The notes under the pieces were generated by a model that was not told where the DNA came from, did no database searches, and saw nothing but the letters and a program-made list of their open reading frames with translations. A stretch of DNA of 16,124 nt from Actinomycetota bacterium. GTDB taxonomy: Bacteria > Actinomycetota > Actinomycetes > S36-B12. Positions 6,804 to 14,084 of the stretch are shown one piece after another. The translations under genes and the position numbers were made by a program. Location: positions 1-16,124 of the forward strand of contig JAPLBU010000448.1 in assembly GCA_026392575.1 (NCBI GenBank), given 5' to 3'. Within the stretch, counting starts at the first letter, position 1. The number at the start of each line of letters is the position of its first letter.

Positions 6804-8351
6804 ATGGACCCGGTCACTCAGTCAGGACTGCCGTTCGCAACCGTGTACGGCCCCGATGCCCTCGAGGGCTGGGACCCGGCGGTGGAACTGGGGGAGCCAG
6901 GCGCCTTTCCGTACACGCGTGGCGTGTACCCGAGCATGTACACCGGACGACCGTGGACCATGCGGCAGTACGCGGGGTTCGGCACGGCCGTCGAGTCGAA
7001 CGAGCGCTACAAGCAGCTCCTCGCGGCGGGGACGACGGGCCTCTCGGTGGCGTTCGACCTGCCGACCCAGATGGGCTACGACTCAGACCATCCGCTCGCG
7101 CACGGCGAGGTGGGCAAGGTCGGTGTCGCGATCGACTCGATCGACGACATGCGCATCCTGTTCGACGGCATTCCGCTGGACCGAGTCTCGACATCGATGA
7201 CCATCAACGCGCCCGCAGCTGTCCTCCTCGTGCTCTATCAGCTGGTTGCCGAGGAGCAGGGCATCGCGGCGAGCGAGTTGAACGGCACGATCCAGAACGA
7301 CGTGCTCAAGGAGTACATCGCCCGGGGCACCTACATCTACCCGCCGCGGCCCGCGATGCGGATCATTACCGATCTGTTTGCCTGGTCCGGCCGGGAAGTG
7401 CCCGAATGGAACACCATCTCGATTTCGGGCTATCACATCCGCGAAGCCGGCTCCACGGCCGTGCAGGAGGTCAAGGCCGCGGTCGAGTCGGGTCAGGATG
7501 TCGATGAGTTCGCGCCGCGGCTTGCCTTCTTCTTCGTATCGCGCACCACGATCCTGGAGGAGGTCGCGAAGTTCCGGGCGGCCCGTCGGATGTGGGCCCG
7601 CATCATGCGGGATCGGTTCGGTGCGAAGGACCCGAAGTCGCTCATGCTGCGCTTCCACACGCAGACCGCCGGTGTCCAGCTCACGGCGCAGCAGCCCGAG
7701 GTGAACATGGTCCGGGTCGCTGTGCAAGGCCTCGCAGCGGCACTTGGCGGCACTCAGTCACTGCACACCAACTCATTCGACGAGGCCATCGCCCTGCCGT
7801 CGGAGAAGGCGGCCCGACTGGCCCTGCGCACCCAGCAGGTCCTGGCGTACGAGACGGATGTCTGCGGCACGGTCGATCCCTTCGCCGGTTCGTACGTCGT
7901 CGAGTCCCTCACGGACGGCATTGAAGAGGCGGCGACGCGGCTCATCGCCCAGATCGACGAGATGGGCGGAGCGGTCGCGGCGATCGAGCAGGGGTTCCAG
8001 AAGTCGGAGATCGAGCGCTCTGCCTACCAGATCGCCCTCGAGATCGACAGCGGTGAGCGCACGGTGGTCGGGCTCAACAAGTTCACCATCGAGGGCAAGG
8101 AGCACTACGACCCCTTGCGAGTGAATCCGGCCATCGAGGCTGAGCAGGGCGAGCGACTGGCGCGCCTGCGGTCGGAGCGCGACAACGACGAGGTGCAGCG
8201 GCAGTTGCAGTTGATCCGCGAGACGGCGGCCGGCTCAGACAACCTGCTCTACCCGATGAAGGATGCGCTGCGAGCTCACGCGACGGTCGGCGAGGTCTCG
8301 GACGCCCTTCGCGATGTGTGGGGGCAGTACATCCCGACTGACGCCTTCTAG
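6804..8351 (+). CDS. Adenosylcobalamin-dependent acyl-CoA mutase large subunit (methylmalonyl-CoA mutase type, no B12 domain)
   Basis: The protein matches the catalytic TIM-barrel half of methylmalonyl-CoA/isobutyryl-CoA mutases, which interconvert branched and linear acyl-CoAs using adenosylcobalamin. At 515 residues it lacks the C-terminal B12-binding domain, so it needs a separate small subunit (about 140 residues); none lies in the window. Tyr56 in [11 protein letters not shown] and Arg174 in [13 protein letters not shown] match the Tyr/Arg pair of methylmalonyl-CoA mutase; isobutyryl-CoA mutases have Phe/Gln there. His211 in SGYHIREAG is the conserved active-site histidine. After residue 223 the family's usual 'AFTLADGxxYV' segment of about 11 residues appears to be missing, in frame (junction at 7472/7473). 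ATG 6804 has GGAGG at 6794-6798; an ATG at 6799 is out of frame. mtnA follows after 15 bases, probably in the same operon. Family is firm; methylmalonyl-CoA as substrate is likely. Confidence 0.88.
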   Translation: MDPVTQSGLPFATVYGPDALEGWDPAVELGEPGAFPYTRGVYPSMYTGRPWTMRQYAGFGTAVESNERYKQLLAAGTTGLSVAFDLPTQMGYDSDHPLAHGEVGKVGVAIDSIDDMRILFDGIPLDRVSTSMTINAPAAVLLVLYQLVAEEQGIAASELNGTIQNDVLKEYIARGTYIYPPRPAMRIITDLFAWSGREVPEWNTISISGYHIREAGSTAVQEVKAAVESGQDVDEFAPRLAFFFVSRTTILEEVAKFRAARRMWARIMRDRFGAKDPKSLMLRFHTQTAGVQLTAQQPEVNMVRVAVQGLAAALGGTQSLHTNSFDEAIALPSEKAARLALRTQQVLAYETDVCGTVDPFAGSYVVESLTDGIEEAATRLIAQIDEMGGAVAAIEQGFQKSEIERSAYQIALEIDSGERTVVGLNKFTIEGKEHYDPLRVNPAIEAEQGERLARLRSERDNDEVQRQLQLIRETAAGSDNLLYPMKDALRAHATVGEVSDALRDVWGQYIPTDAF

Positions 8352-8366
8352 GGGAGCGGACTCGGC

Positions 8367-9398
8367 GTGACGGACGTGCGTGCCGTGTCGTGGGATGGGG
8401 AGGCACTCGTGCTCCTCGACCAGACCCTGTTGCCCGCGCGGCACGAGTACGTCACCTGCCTTGATGTCGACATGGTGGTCGATGCGATCAAGCGCCTGGT
8501 GGTGCGCGGCGCCCCGGCGCTGGGAGCCGTAGGGGCCTATGGCGTCGCCGTGGCCATGGATCAGGGGGAGCGCGAGGGCTGGGATGCGGGCCGCTTGTCG
8601 GTCGAGATCGCCCGTATCCGCAATGCCCGACCGACCGCGGTCAACCTCGCCTGGGGCGTGGATCGCGTGACCCCTCTCATCGCCGAGGGCCGTGGGACGG
8701 TCCTGCAGGAGGCGGACGTCCTCGCCGCCGAGGACGAGGCCGCCAACCGAGAACTGTCGCGGCGCGGGGCCGACTGGATCCTCGCTCGAGTGGAGCGGCG
8801 CCCCGTTCGCGTCCTCACCCACTGCAACACGGGTGCGCTGGCCACGACGGGCTGGGGCACGGCACTGGGAATCGTGCGGGAGTTGCGCAACCGTGGCGTT
8901 CTCGAGGTCGTGTTTGCCGATGAGACGCGGCCATTGCTGCAGGGCTCGCGCCTGACTGCCTGGGAATTGGAGCGCGAGGGCATCGACTACTTCGTGCAGG
9001 CCGATGGGGCGGCGGCATCGACGATCCTGCGGGGGCTGGTTGACGTCGCGATCATCGGGGCCGATCGGATCGCCCGCAACGGTGACACCGCCAACAAGAT
9101 CGGCGCGGTTGGTGTGGCCCTCGCCTGCCATGACCGGGGCATCCCCTTCGTGGTGGCCGCTCCGTCGAGCACCGTGGACCTGACCACGCCGACCGGAGAC
9201 AACATCCACATCGAGCTGCGTGACGGACTCGAGGTCGTCGAGTTCGCCGGGATCCGCGTGGCCCCGAAAGGTGCGCGCGGGTTCAACCCCGCCTTCGACG
9301 TCACACCCGCGCGGCTCATCGACGCGATCGTGACCGAGAACGCGGTGGTGGAGCCAGACGGCGGGTCTTCGGTGGCCGTCCTCGTGGAGGCGCCGTGA
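8367..9398 (+). CDS. mtnA: S-methyl-5-thioribose-1-phosphate isomerase MtnA
   Basis: MtnA converts 5-methylthioribose-1-phosphate to 5-methylthioribulose-1-phosphate in methionine salvage; relatives also act on 5-deoxyribose-1-phosphate. The 343 residues contain all family marks: RGAPALG at 48-53, THCNTGALAT with catalytic Cys153, ADETRPLLQGSRLTAWEL at 184-201, GADRIARNGDTANKIG with catalytic Asp233, and FNPAFDVTP near the C-terminus. The start is GTG 8367, preceded by the GGGGAG-like run at 8352-8357. It lies 15 bases after the mutase and overlaps the next gene by four bases (GTGA), so the phosphorylase and isomerase are probably made together. No mtnK, mtnB, mtnC or mtnD is in the window, so what happens to the product cannot be told here. 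Confidence 0.93.
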   Translation: MTDVRAVSWDGEALVLLDQTLLPARHEYVTCLDVDMVVDAIKRLVVRGAPALGAVGAYGVAVAMDQGEREGWDAGRLSVEIARIRNARPTAVNLAWGVDRVTPLIAEGRGTVLQEADVLAAEDEAANRELSRRGADWILARVERRPVRVLTHCNTGALATTGWGTALGIVRELRNRGVLEVVFADETRPLLQGSRLTAWELEREGIDYFVQADGAAASTILRGLVDVAIIGADRIARNGDTANKIGAVGVALACHDRGIPFVVAAPSSTVDLTTPTGDNIHIELRDGLEVVEFAGIRVAPKGARGFNPAFDVTPARLIDAIVTENAVVEPDGGSSVAVLVEAP

Positions 9399-10171
9399 AG
9401 CCCAGCGCCGAGATCGTTCATGCCATGAGTGGCGCGCTGGGTGTCATTGCCGGAACGGGCTTCTACTCGCTCGAGAGCTTGACCGCTCCGAAGGATCGGG
9501 TGATCGATACCGCCTTCGGGTCCGTGCGAGCCGTGGCCGGTGGACTGTACGGCAGGGAGACGGTATTCATCACGCGCCATGGAACCGGACACTCGATTGC
9601 CCCGCACATGGTGAACTACCGCGCGAATATCCAGGCCCTCTGCGACGCGGGTGTCACCGAGGTGCTGGCCATCAATGTTGTGGGCGGGATCGGCTTGGAC
9701 TCCGGTGAACTCGTCGTCGTGGACGACTTCCTGGACTTCACCAGGAGCCGAGCGCTCACGTTCTTCGATGGCTCGATGCCCGAGGGCGTGGTGCACACCG
9801 ACATGTCCGAGCCGTACGACGCGCGGATCCGCGACGCCTGGCTTGCCGGAGCGTCAGCGCTCGACGTGCCTGTCCATCCGACCGGCATCTACGCCGCCTT
9901 CGAGGGACCGCGCTTCGAGACGAGGGCCGAGATCCGGATGGCTCGTGCGATGGGCGCGACGGTGGTGGGGATGACCGGCGTACCCGAAGTGGTGCTGGCC
10001 AAGGAGCGCGGCCTGCCCTACGCATCACTCTGTCTGGTCGCGAATCCGGCTGCCGGGCTCGGTCCGGAGATCAGCATGGAGCAGCTCACGTCCGTGGTGT
10101 CGGTCGGGGCTGCGACGGTCGGGGCCATCTTGGTTGAGGCCGCTCGGCTGCTTGCCGCTTCCCAGACCTGA
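9395..10171 (+). CDS. mtnP: MtnP-like 5'-methylthio-nucleoside / purine nucleoside phosphorylase
   Basis: This is a 258-residue member of the trimeric PNP/MTAP family, which splits a nucleoside with phosphate to give a base and a ribose-1-phosphate. Phosphate-site residues are visible: Thr21 in AGTGFYS and Arg61-His62 in TRHGTGHSIAP. VNYRANIQAL, AFEGPRFETRAE and VGMTGVPEVVLAKERGLPYA are typical. At the base-binding loop the sequence is CLVANPAAG (Asn217). Adenine-specific MTAPs have an Asp-x-Asp motif there, and inosine-type enzymes have Asn, so 5'-methylthioinosine or another 6-oxopurine nucleoside may be the real substrate. GTG 9395 overlaps the mtnA stop by four bases; ATG at 9425, just before SGALGVIAG, is an alternative start. 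The product feeds directly into MtnA. Confidence 0.87.
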   Translation: MKPSAEIVHAMSGALGVIAGTGFYSLESLTAPKDRVIDTAFGSVRAVAGGLYGRETVFITRHGTGHSIAPHMVNYRANIQALCDAGVTEVLAINVVGGIGLDSGELVVVDDFLDFTRSRALTFFDGSMPEGVVHTDMSEPYDARIRDAWLAGASALDVPVHPTGIYAAFEGPRFETRAEIRMARAMGATVVGMTGVPEVVLAKERGLPYASLCLVANPAAGLGPEISMEQLTSVVSVGAATVGAILVEAARLLAASQT

Positions 10172-10196
10172 GCAAGACCGCGACGCTGCCTGTGCG

Positions 10197-10217
10197 TACT
10201 GCTACAACTGTCCCGTG
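10197..10217 (+). promoter_or_regulatory. Possible internal promoter and leaderless start of the nucleoside hydrolase gene
   Basis: No Shine-Dalgarno sequence is visible before GTG 10215. TACAAC at 10203-10208 lies six bases upstream of it, a -10-like placement that would make the transcript leaderless. The match to TANNNT is imperfect. The same arrangement occurs before the MMPL gene. Weak inference. Confidence 0.22.
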
Positions 10218-11183
10218 AGCAGCCCACGCCGAGTGATCCTCGACTGCGACCCCGGCCATGACGATGCCATCGCGATCATGCTGGCTGTCGCCGATCCGGC
10301 GATCGACCTGCTGGCGGTGACCACGGTGGCGGGCAACGTCACTCTGGAGAACACCACTCGCAATGCGCTGAGGGTGCTCGACATGGTTGGACGCCCCGAC
10401 ATCCCGGTCGCGTCCGGCCGTGACCGACCGCGCGTTCGGGACCTCTCGACCGCGGCGGTGATGCACGGCGAGAGCGGGCTGGCCGGGCCACTGCCTGTCG
10501 AGCCGAGCCGGCCGGCCCTAGACGCGCCGGCCATCGACGTCATCGAGCAGATCCTCATCGACGCGGACGAGCCGGTCACCCTGGTGGCCACCGGCCCCCT
10601 GACGAATATGGCCGATGTGGTCGAACGGCTTCGGCACCTGCACTCCCGGATCCGGGAACTCGTGATCATGGGCGGTGCGGTCGACCTCGGCAACTGGACC
10701 CCGGCGGCGGAGTTCAACATCTGGGTCGATCCGCACGCCGCCGACATCGTCTTCCGCAAGGCCCGGGTGCCGGGGCAGGGCAGCCCGGCCGATGGCATCG
10801 CCCTGACCATGATCGGGCTGGAGGTCACGCATCGGGCCTGGCTCACCGACGAGCACGCCGACCTGCTGCGGTCCACGGGCCGGACAGGGCAGTTCGTCGC
10901 CGAACTCCTCGACCACTTCGTCGGCTTCCATCAGGACCGGTTCGGCTGGGAGGGCGGGCCCATCCATGACGCCGTGACGATCGCCCACCTGATCGATCCC
11001 ACGCTCGTCGCGGCCCTGCCCATGAATGTTCAGATCGAAACGGAGTCCCCACTGTGCATCGGTCGAACGGTTGCCGATCGATGGTCGGTGACGGGCCTGC
11101 CGGCGAATGCCGCGGTCGGCCTCGATATCGATCGTGACCGTTTCGTTACCCTGCTGATGGAACGGGTTTCCTCCCTGCCGTGA
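10215..11183 (+). CDS. Inosine-uridine-preferring type nucleoside hydrolase (IUNH family)
   Basis: Nucleoside hydrolases cut nucleosides to free base and ribose with water. The 322-residue protein has the calcium-binding motif DCDPGHDD at residues 10-17, VTTVAGN at 35-41, MHGESGL with His84, ATGPLTN at 125-131, the substrate loop TPAAEFNIWVDP at 162-173, and catalytic His251-Asp252 in PIHDAVTIAH. GTG 10215 is chosen because the family starts three to nine residues before the 'ILDCDPG' strand. A longer frame from 10134 would overlap mtnP and add unrelated residues. Residues 184-194 (RVPGQGSPADG) look like an insertion of about ten residues before ALTMIGLEVT, compared with the usual short 'SGVPLTM' turn. 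It follows mtnP after 43 bases and precedes the nucleoside importer, which suits a role in breaking down imported nucleosides. Base preference cannot be told. Confidence 0.9.
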   Translation: MSSPRRVILDCDPGHDDAIAIMLAVADPAIDLLAVTTVAGNVTLENTTRNALRVLDMVGRPDIPVASGRDRPRVRDLSTAAVMHGESGLAGPLPVEPSRPALDAPAIDVIEQILIDADEPVTLVATGPLTNMADVVERLRHLHSRIRELVIMGGAVDLGNWTPAAEFNIWVDPHAADIVFRKARVPGQGSPADGIALTMIGLEVTHRAWLTDEHADLLRSTGRTGQFVAELLDHFVGFHQDRFGWEGGPIHDAVTIAHLIDPTLVAALPMNVQIETESPLCIGRTVADRWSVTGLPANAAVGLDIDRDRFVTLLMERVSSLP

Positions 11184-11197
11184 CCGACGTCACAGGG
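11173..11197 (+). terminator. Hairpin spanning the nucleoside hydrolase stop codon
   Basis: GTGAC 11180-11184 pairs perfectly with GTCAC 11189-11193 across a four-base loop. CCCT 11173-11176 pairs with AGGG 11194-11197, leaving a three-base bulge. The TGA stop (11181-11183) is inside the stem. No long T-run follows, so termination is possible but unproven. Confidence 0.3.
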
Positions 11198-11213
11198 CAA
11201 TTGTGAACGCGCG

Positions 11214-11238
11214 GTAACGATCTTGGATCTGCTGTTAC
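11214..11238. promoter_or_regulatory. Inverted repeat GTAAC-N15-GTTAC upstream of the importer operon
   Basis: GTAAC at 11214-11218 and GTTAC at 11234-11238 form an inverted repeat with centres 20 bases apart, upstream of the predicted importer promoter. The spacing suits a dimeric regulator on one face of the DNA. The arms are only 5 bp, so chance cannot be excluded. Confidence 0.28.
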
Positions 11239-11244
11239 GTCGCG

Positions 11245-11273
11245 TGGAACTGCTCGGTAGCAGTGGTTATGGT
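11245..11273 (+). promoter_or_regulatory. Predicted promoter of the nucleoside importer with an inverted repeat in its spacer
   Basis: TATGGT at 11268-11273 fits a -10 box. TGGAAC at 11245-11250 is a weak -35 at 17-base spacing. Between them CTGCT 11250-11254 and AGCAG 11259-11263 form a perfect inverted repeat with a four-base centre, where a repressor would block RNA polymerase. The predicted start near 11280 leaves a leader of about 47 bases before the TTG. Pattern-based only. Confidence 0.35.
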
Positions 11274-11326
11274 GATCCCATGTGCGTTCGCCATGACGGC
11301 GTCCTGCAACGGAACAAGGAGACCAA

Positions 11327-12469
11327 TTGAAGACCAATCTCAAGTTTGCCGCGGCCGTTCTGGCCGTGTCGGCTATGGCGCTGGCGGGCTGTAGCTCGAG
11401 CAGCACGTCCTCGGAGTCGAGTGCAGCTGCCCCCGCGAGCAGCGCTGCTGCCGAGGAGTCCGCGGAGCCGACCGCTGAGGCCTCGGCCGAAGGCGATCCC
11501 GCCGCCGCTGCACTCAAGGCATGCGAGGTCACCGACGTCGGTGGCGTCGACGACAAGGGCTTCAACCAGAAGGCCTACAAGGGTGTGACCGACGCAGCCG
11601 ATCAGCTGGGCGTCGAGGCAGCTGTCCTCGAGTCGCAGGCTGAGACCGACTACGCCACCAACATCCAGTCGTTCGTCGACCAGGGCTGTGGCGTCATCAT
11701 CACGGTCGGCTTCCTCCTCGGTGATGCCACCAAGGAAGCGGCAAACGCCAACCCCGACATCCCGTTCACGATCGTCGACTACGCGTACGCCGATGGCGAC
11801 ATCACGAACAACAACGTTCTCGGTCAGGTGTTCAACACCGATGAGGCCGCGTTCCTCGCGGGCTACCTCGCGGCGGGCACGACCAAGACCGGCAAGGTCG
11901 GCACCTTCGGCGGCATCAACATCCCGCCGGTGACCATCTTCATGGACGGCTTCTACTACGGCGTCCAGAAGTACAACGCCGACAACGGCACCGACGTCAA
12001 GGTGCTCGGCTGGGACCCGAAGAAGCAGAAGGGCCTGTTCACCGAGAACTTCGAGAGCCTCGATGACGGCCGTACCTTCGCGCAGAACCTGGTCGACGAG
12101 GGCGCAGACATCGTCATGCCCGTCGCCGGCCCGGTCGGCCTCGGCTCGGCGGCTCTGGCCAGCGAGCTCGGCACCGACAAGCTGATGATCATCGGCGTCG
12201 ACAGCGACCAGTTCGAGTCCGACACCGCGAACGCCGGCGTCTACCTCACCTCGGTTCTGAAGAACATGGACGTCACGACGTTCAATGCGATCCAGTCCGT
12301 TGTCGACGGCACCTTCGCTGGTGGCGTCACGGTCGGCACCCTGGAGAACGGTGGCGTTGGCCTGGCCCCGCTGCACGACATGGAGGCGGCCGTTCCGGCA
12401 GACCTCGTCGCGCAACTGGAGACCATCAAGGCTGGCATCATCGACGGCTCGGTCAGCGTCAAGGGCTAG
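11327..12469 (+). CDS. BMP-family nucleoside-binding lipoprotein (PnrA/BmpA-like) of an ABC importer
   Basis: This is the extracellular binding protein of a nucleoside ABC importer. Residues 1-22 are a lipoprotein signal: KTNLKF, a hydrophobic stretch and LAGC, so Cys22 should be lipidated and anchor it to the outer face of the membrane. Residues 23-62 are a Ser/Ala/Glu/Pro linker. The BMP domain starts at about residue 64 with ACEVTDVGGVDDKGFNQ and contains VGFLLGDATKEAA, AFLAGYLAA, VAGPVGLGSAAL and GVDSDQFES, as in purine-nucleoside-binding PnrA/TmpC proteins. The start is TTG 11327 with AAGGAG at 11316-11321, five bases away; it is the only start that gives a complete signal peptide. The gene is first in its operon and is followed by a strong hairpin, fitting higher expression than the membrane parts. 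Nucleoside as ligand is inferred from family and neighbours. Confidence 0.93.
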   Translation: MKTNLKFAAAVLAVSAMALAGCSSSSTSSESSAAAPASSAAAEESAEPTAEASAEGDPAAAALKACEVTDVGGVDDKGFNQKAYKGVTDAADQLGVEAAVLESQAETDYATNIQSFVDQGCGVIITVGFLLGDATKEAANANPDIPFTIVDYAYADGDITNNNVLGQVFNTDEAAFLAGYLAAGTTKTGKVGTFGGINIPPVTIFMDGFYYGVQKYNADNGTDVKVLGWDPKKQKGLFTENFESLDDGRTFAQNLVDEGADIVMPVAGPVGLGSAALASELGTDKLMIIGVDSDQFESDTANAGVYLTSVLKNMDVTTFNAIQSVVDGTFAGGVTVGTLENGGVGLAPLHDMEAAVPADLVAQLETIKAGIIDGSVSVKG

Positions 12470-12491
12470 TCAGCACCACAGCACGTAGTAC

Positions 12492-12523
12492 GTGGGAGGG
12501 ACCCGGAATCGGGTCCCTCCCAC
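12492..12523 (+). terminator. Perfect 14-bp stem-loop between binding protein and ATPase genes
   Basis: GTGGGAGGGACCCG at 12492-12505 and its exact reverse complement at 12510-12523 enclose a four-base loop, GAAT, 22 bases after the lipoprotein stop. The following sequence, TGCTTTG, is only a poor T-run. It probably acts as a partial terminator or as a 3' stabiliser of the lipoprotein mRNA, reducing expression of the ATPase and permeases relative to the binding protein. The structure is certain; its effect is inferred. Confidence 0.8.
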
Positions 12524-12578
12524 TGCTTTGCCGGATAGGTTTAGGCCATCTGCCCGGAAGCCTCAGCAAGGACGTGAG

Positions 12579-14084
12579 ATGGAACTCGAACTGCGGGGAA
12601 TCACCAAGCGGTTCCCCGGTGTGCTCGCCAACGACGATGTGTCGCTCACCGCGCGAAGCGGCAAGGTGCTCGCGCTCATCGGTGAGAACGGGGCCGGTAA
12701 GAGCACCCTGATGAATGTCCTGTCCGGGCTCTACCAGCCTGATGCGGGGGAGATCCTCATCGACGGGGTCGTGCAGAAGTTCGGCGACCCCGGCGATGCC
12801 ATCAAGGCCGGTATCGGCATGGTGCATCAGCACTTCATGCTGGTGCCCGTCTTCTCCGTGTGGGAGAACGTCGTCCTCGGCGTCGAGCCCGTTAAGGGCC
12901 CGGGCATCATGAACCGCAAGGAGGCCCGCAACGAGGTTCGCGACATCTCCGGGAAGTACGGGCTGGCGGTAGACCCCGACGCCATGGTCGAGGACCTGCC
13001 GGTGGGCATTCAGCAGCGGGTCGAGATCATCAAGGTCCTGCTGCGCGGGGCCAAGATCCTGGTCTTCGATGAGCCCACGGCCGTGCTCACGCCGCAGGAG
13101 GTCATCGAGTTCTTCGGCATCGTGGCTGAGCTGAAGGGCCGCGGCGCCACGATCATCTTCATCACTCACAAGCTCAAGGAGGCCCTGGCCATCGCGGACG
13201 ACATCACCGTCCTTCGCGGGGGAAAGGTGGCCGGGCACGCCGATCCGAAGACCGCCACGCCCGAACTGCTTGCCTCGATGATGGTGGGCCGCGATATCGA
13301 TCTGACGGTCGACAAGGCGGAGTCCACGCCAGGCGACACCGTGCTCCAACTGAGCGGTGTGCGTATGGTCGATGACTATGGCCGGGCACTGCTCGACCAC
13401 ATCGACCTCTCCGTCCGCGCCGGGGAGATCGTCGGAGTGGCGGGAATCCAGGGCAACGGCCAGACGGAGCTCGTCGAGGCGATCACTGGCCTCCTGCCCA
13501 TCGAGGCTGGGACCGTCGAGATGCTCGGCAACGACATCAGCCGCTACTCGCCGAGGCAGCGTCACGCTGCCGGCATCGCCCATGTGCCGGAAGACCGAAA
13601 CCATATGGGGATGGTTGGATCCTTCACGGTTGCCGAGAACCTCGTCCTCGACTCGTACTACGCAGCACCCTTCTCCAACCACGGACTCCTTCATCGCGAT
13701 GTCATCCGCGATTCCGCTGAGCAACTCGTCGAGGCTTACGACGTGCGACCTCCGCTCATAGACAACACTGGCAATGCCCTGTCGGGGGGCAATGCGCAGA
13801 AGATGATCGTGGCCCGCGAGTTCAGCCGCGACGTGCCGCTGGTCATCTGCGCGCAGCCGACCCGCGGCATTGACGTCGGGTCGATCGAGTACATCCACGA
13901 GCAGATTGTTCGCAAGCGCGACGAGGGCAAGGCCATCCTCATCGTCTCGACCGAGTTGGATGAGATCTTCGCCCTCTCCGACCGCATCCTGGTGATGTAC
14001 GACGGTCGGATCGTGGCCGAGCGCAAGGCCTCCGAGACGACATCCACCGAGATCGGCCTGTTCATGGCGGGGAAGGCAGCATGA
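12579..14084 (+). CDS. Nucleoside ABC importer ATP-binding protein, two fused ATPase domains
   Basis: This 501-residue protein energises the importer from the cytoplasmic side and carries two ABC domains in tandem, like RbsA and the BMP-type ATPases. Domain 1 is complete: Walker A GENGAGKST 35-43, Q-loop VHQHFML 82-88, signature LPVGIQQ 140-146, Walker B LVFDEP 161-166 with Glu165, and His197. Domain 2 has a degenerate Walker A, GIQGNGQTE 289-297, without the Lys-Ser/Thr, a signature LSGGNAQ 401-407 and CAQPTRGID 424-432 with Gln in place of the catalytic Glu. This is usual in the family, so one of the two ATP sites is expected to be inactive. ATG 12579 has AAGGA at 12568-12572; the open frame reaching back to 12492 begins inside the hairpin and is not a real start. 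Its end overlaps permease 1 by four bases (ATGA). Confidence 0.94.
   Translation: MELELRGITKRFPGVLANDDVSLTARSGKVLALIGENGAGKSTLMNVLSGLYQPDAGEILIDGVVQKFGDPGDAIKAGIGMVHQHFMLVPVFSVWENVVLGVEPVKGPGIMNRKEARNEVRDISGKYGLAVDPDAMVEDLPVGIQQRVEIIKVLLRGAKILVFDEPTAVLTPQEVIEFFGIVAELKGRGATIIFITHKLKEALAIADDITVLRGGKVAGHADPKTATPELLASMMVGRDIDLTVDKAESTPGDTVLQLSGVRMVDDYGRALLDHIDLSVRAGEIVGVAGIQGNGQTELVEAITGLLPIEAGTVEMLGNDISRYSPRQRHAAGIAHVPEDRNHMGMVGSFTVAENLVLDSYYAAPFSNHGLLHRDVIRDSAEQLVEAYDVRPPLIDNTGNALSGGNAQKMIVAREFSRDVPLVICAQPTRGIDVGSIEYIHEQIVRKRDEGKAILIVSTELDEIFALSDRILVMYDGRIVAERKASETTSTEIGLFMAGKAA

Noticed and set aside
10134..10214. Longer N-terminus for the nucleoside hydrolase starting at 10134
   Set aside because: It overlaps the mtnP end, adds 27 Cys/Pro-rich residues not seen in the family, and the family's first strand begins just after GTG 10215.
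13446..13473. Degenerate second Walker A in the ABC ATPase as a damaging mutation
   Set aside because: Loss of the Lys-Ser/Thr and the catalytic Glu in the second domain is normal for RbsA/BMP-type fused ATPases, so it is not unusual.
12459..13898. 479-codon open frame antisense to the ABC ATPase gene
   Set aside because: Opposite strand of a clear ATPase; composition is rich in Asp, His, Arg and Val with no fold or motif, and no ribosome binding site was found.
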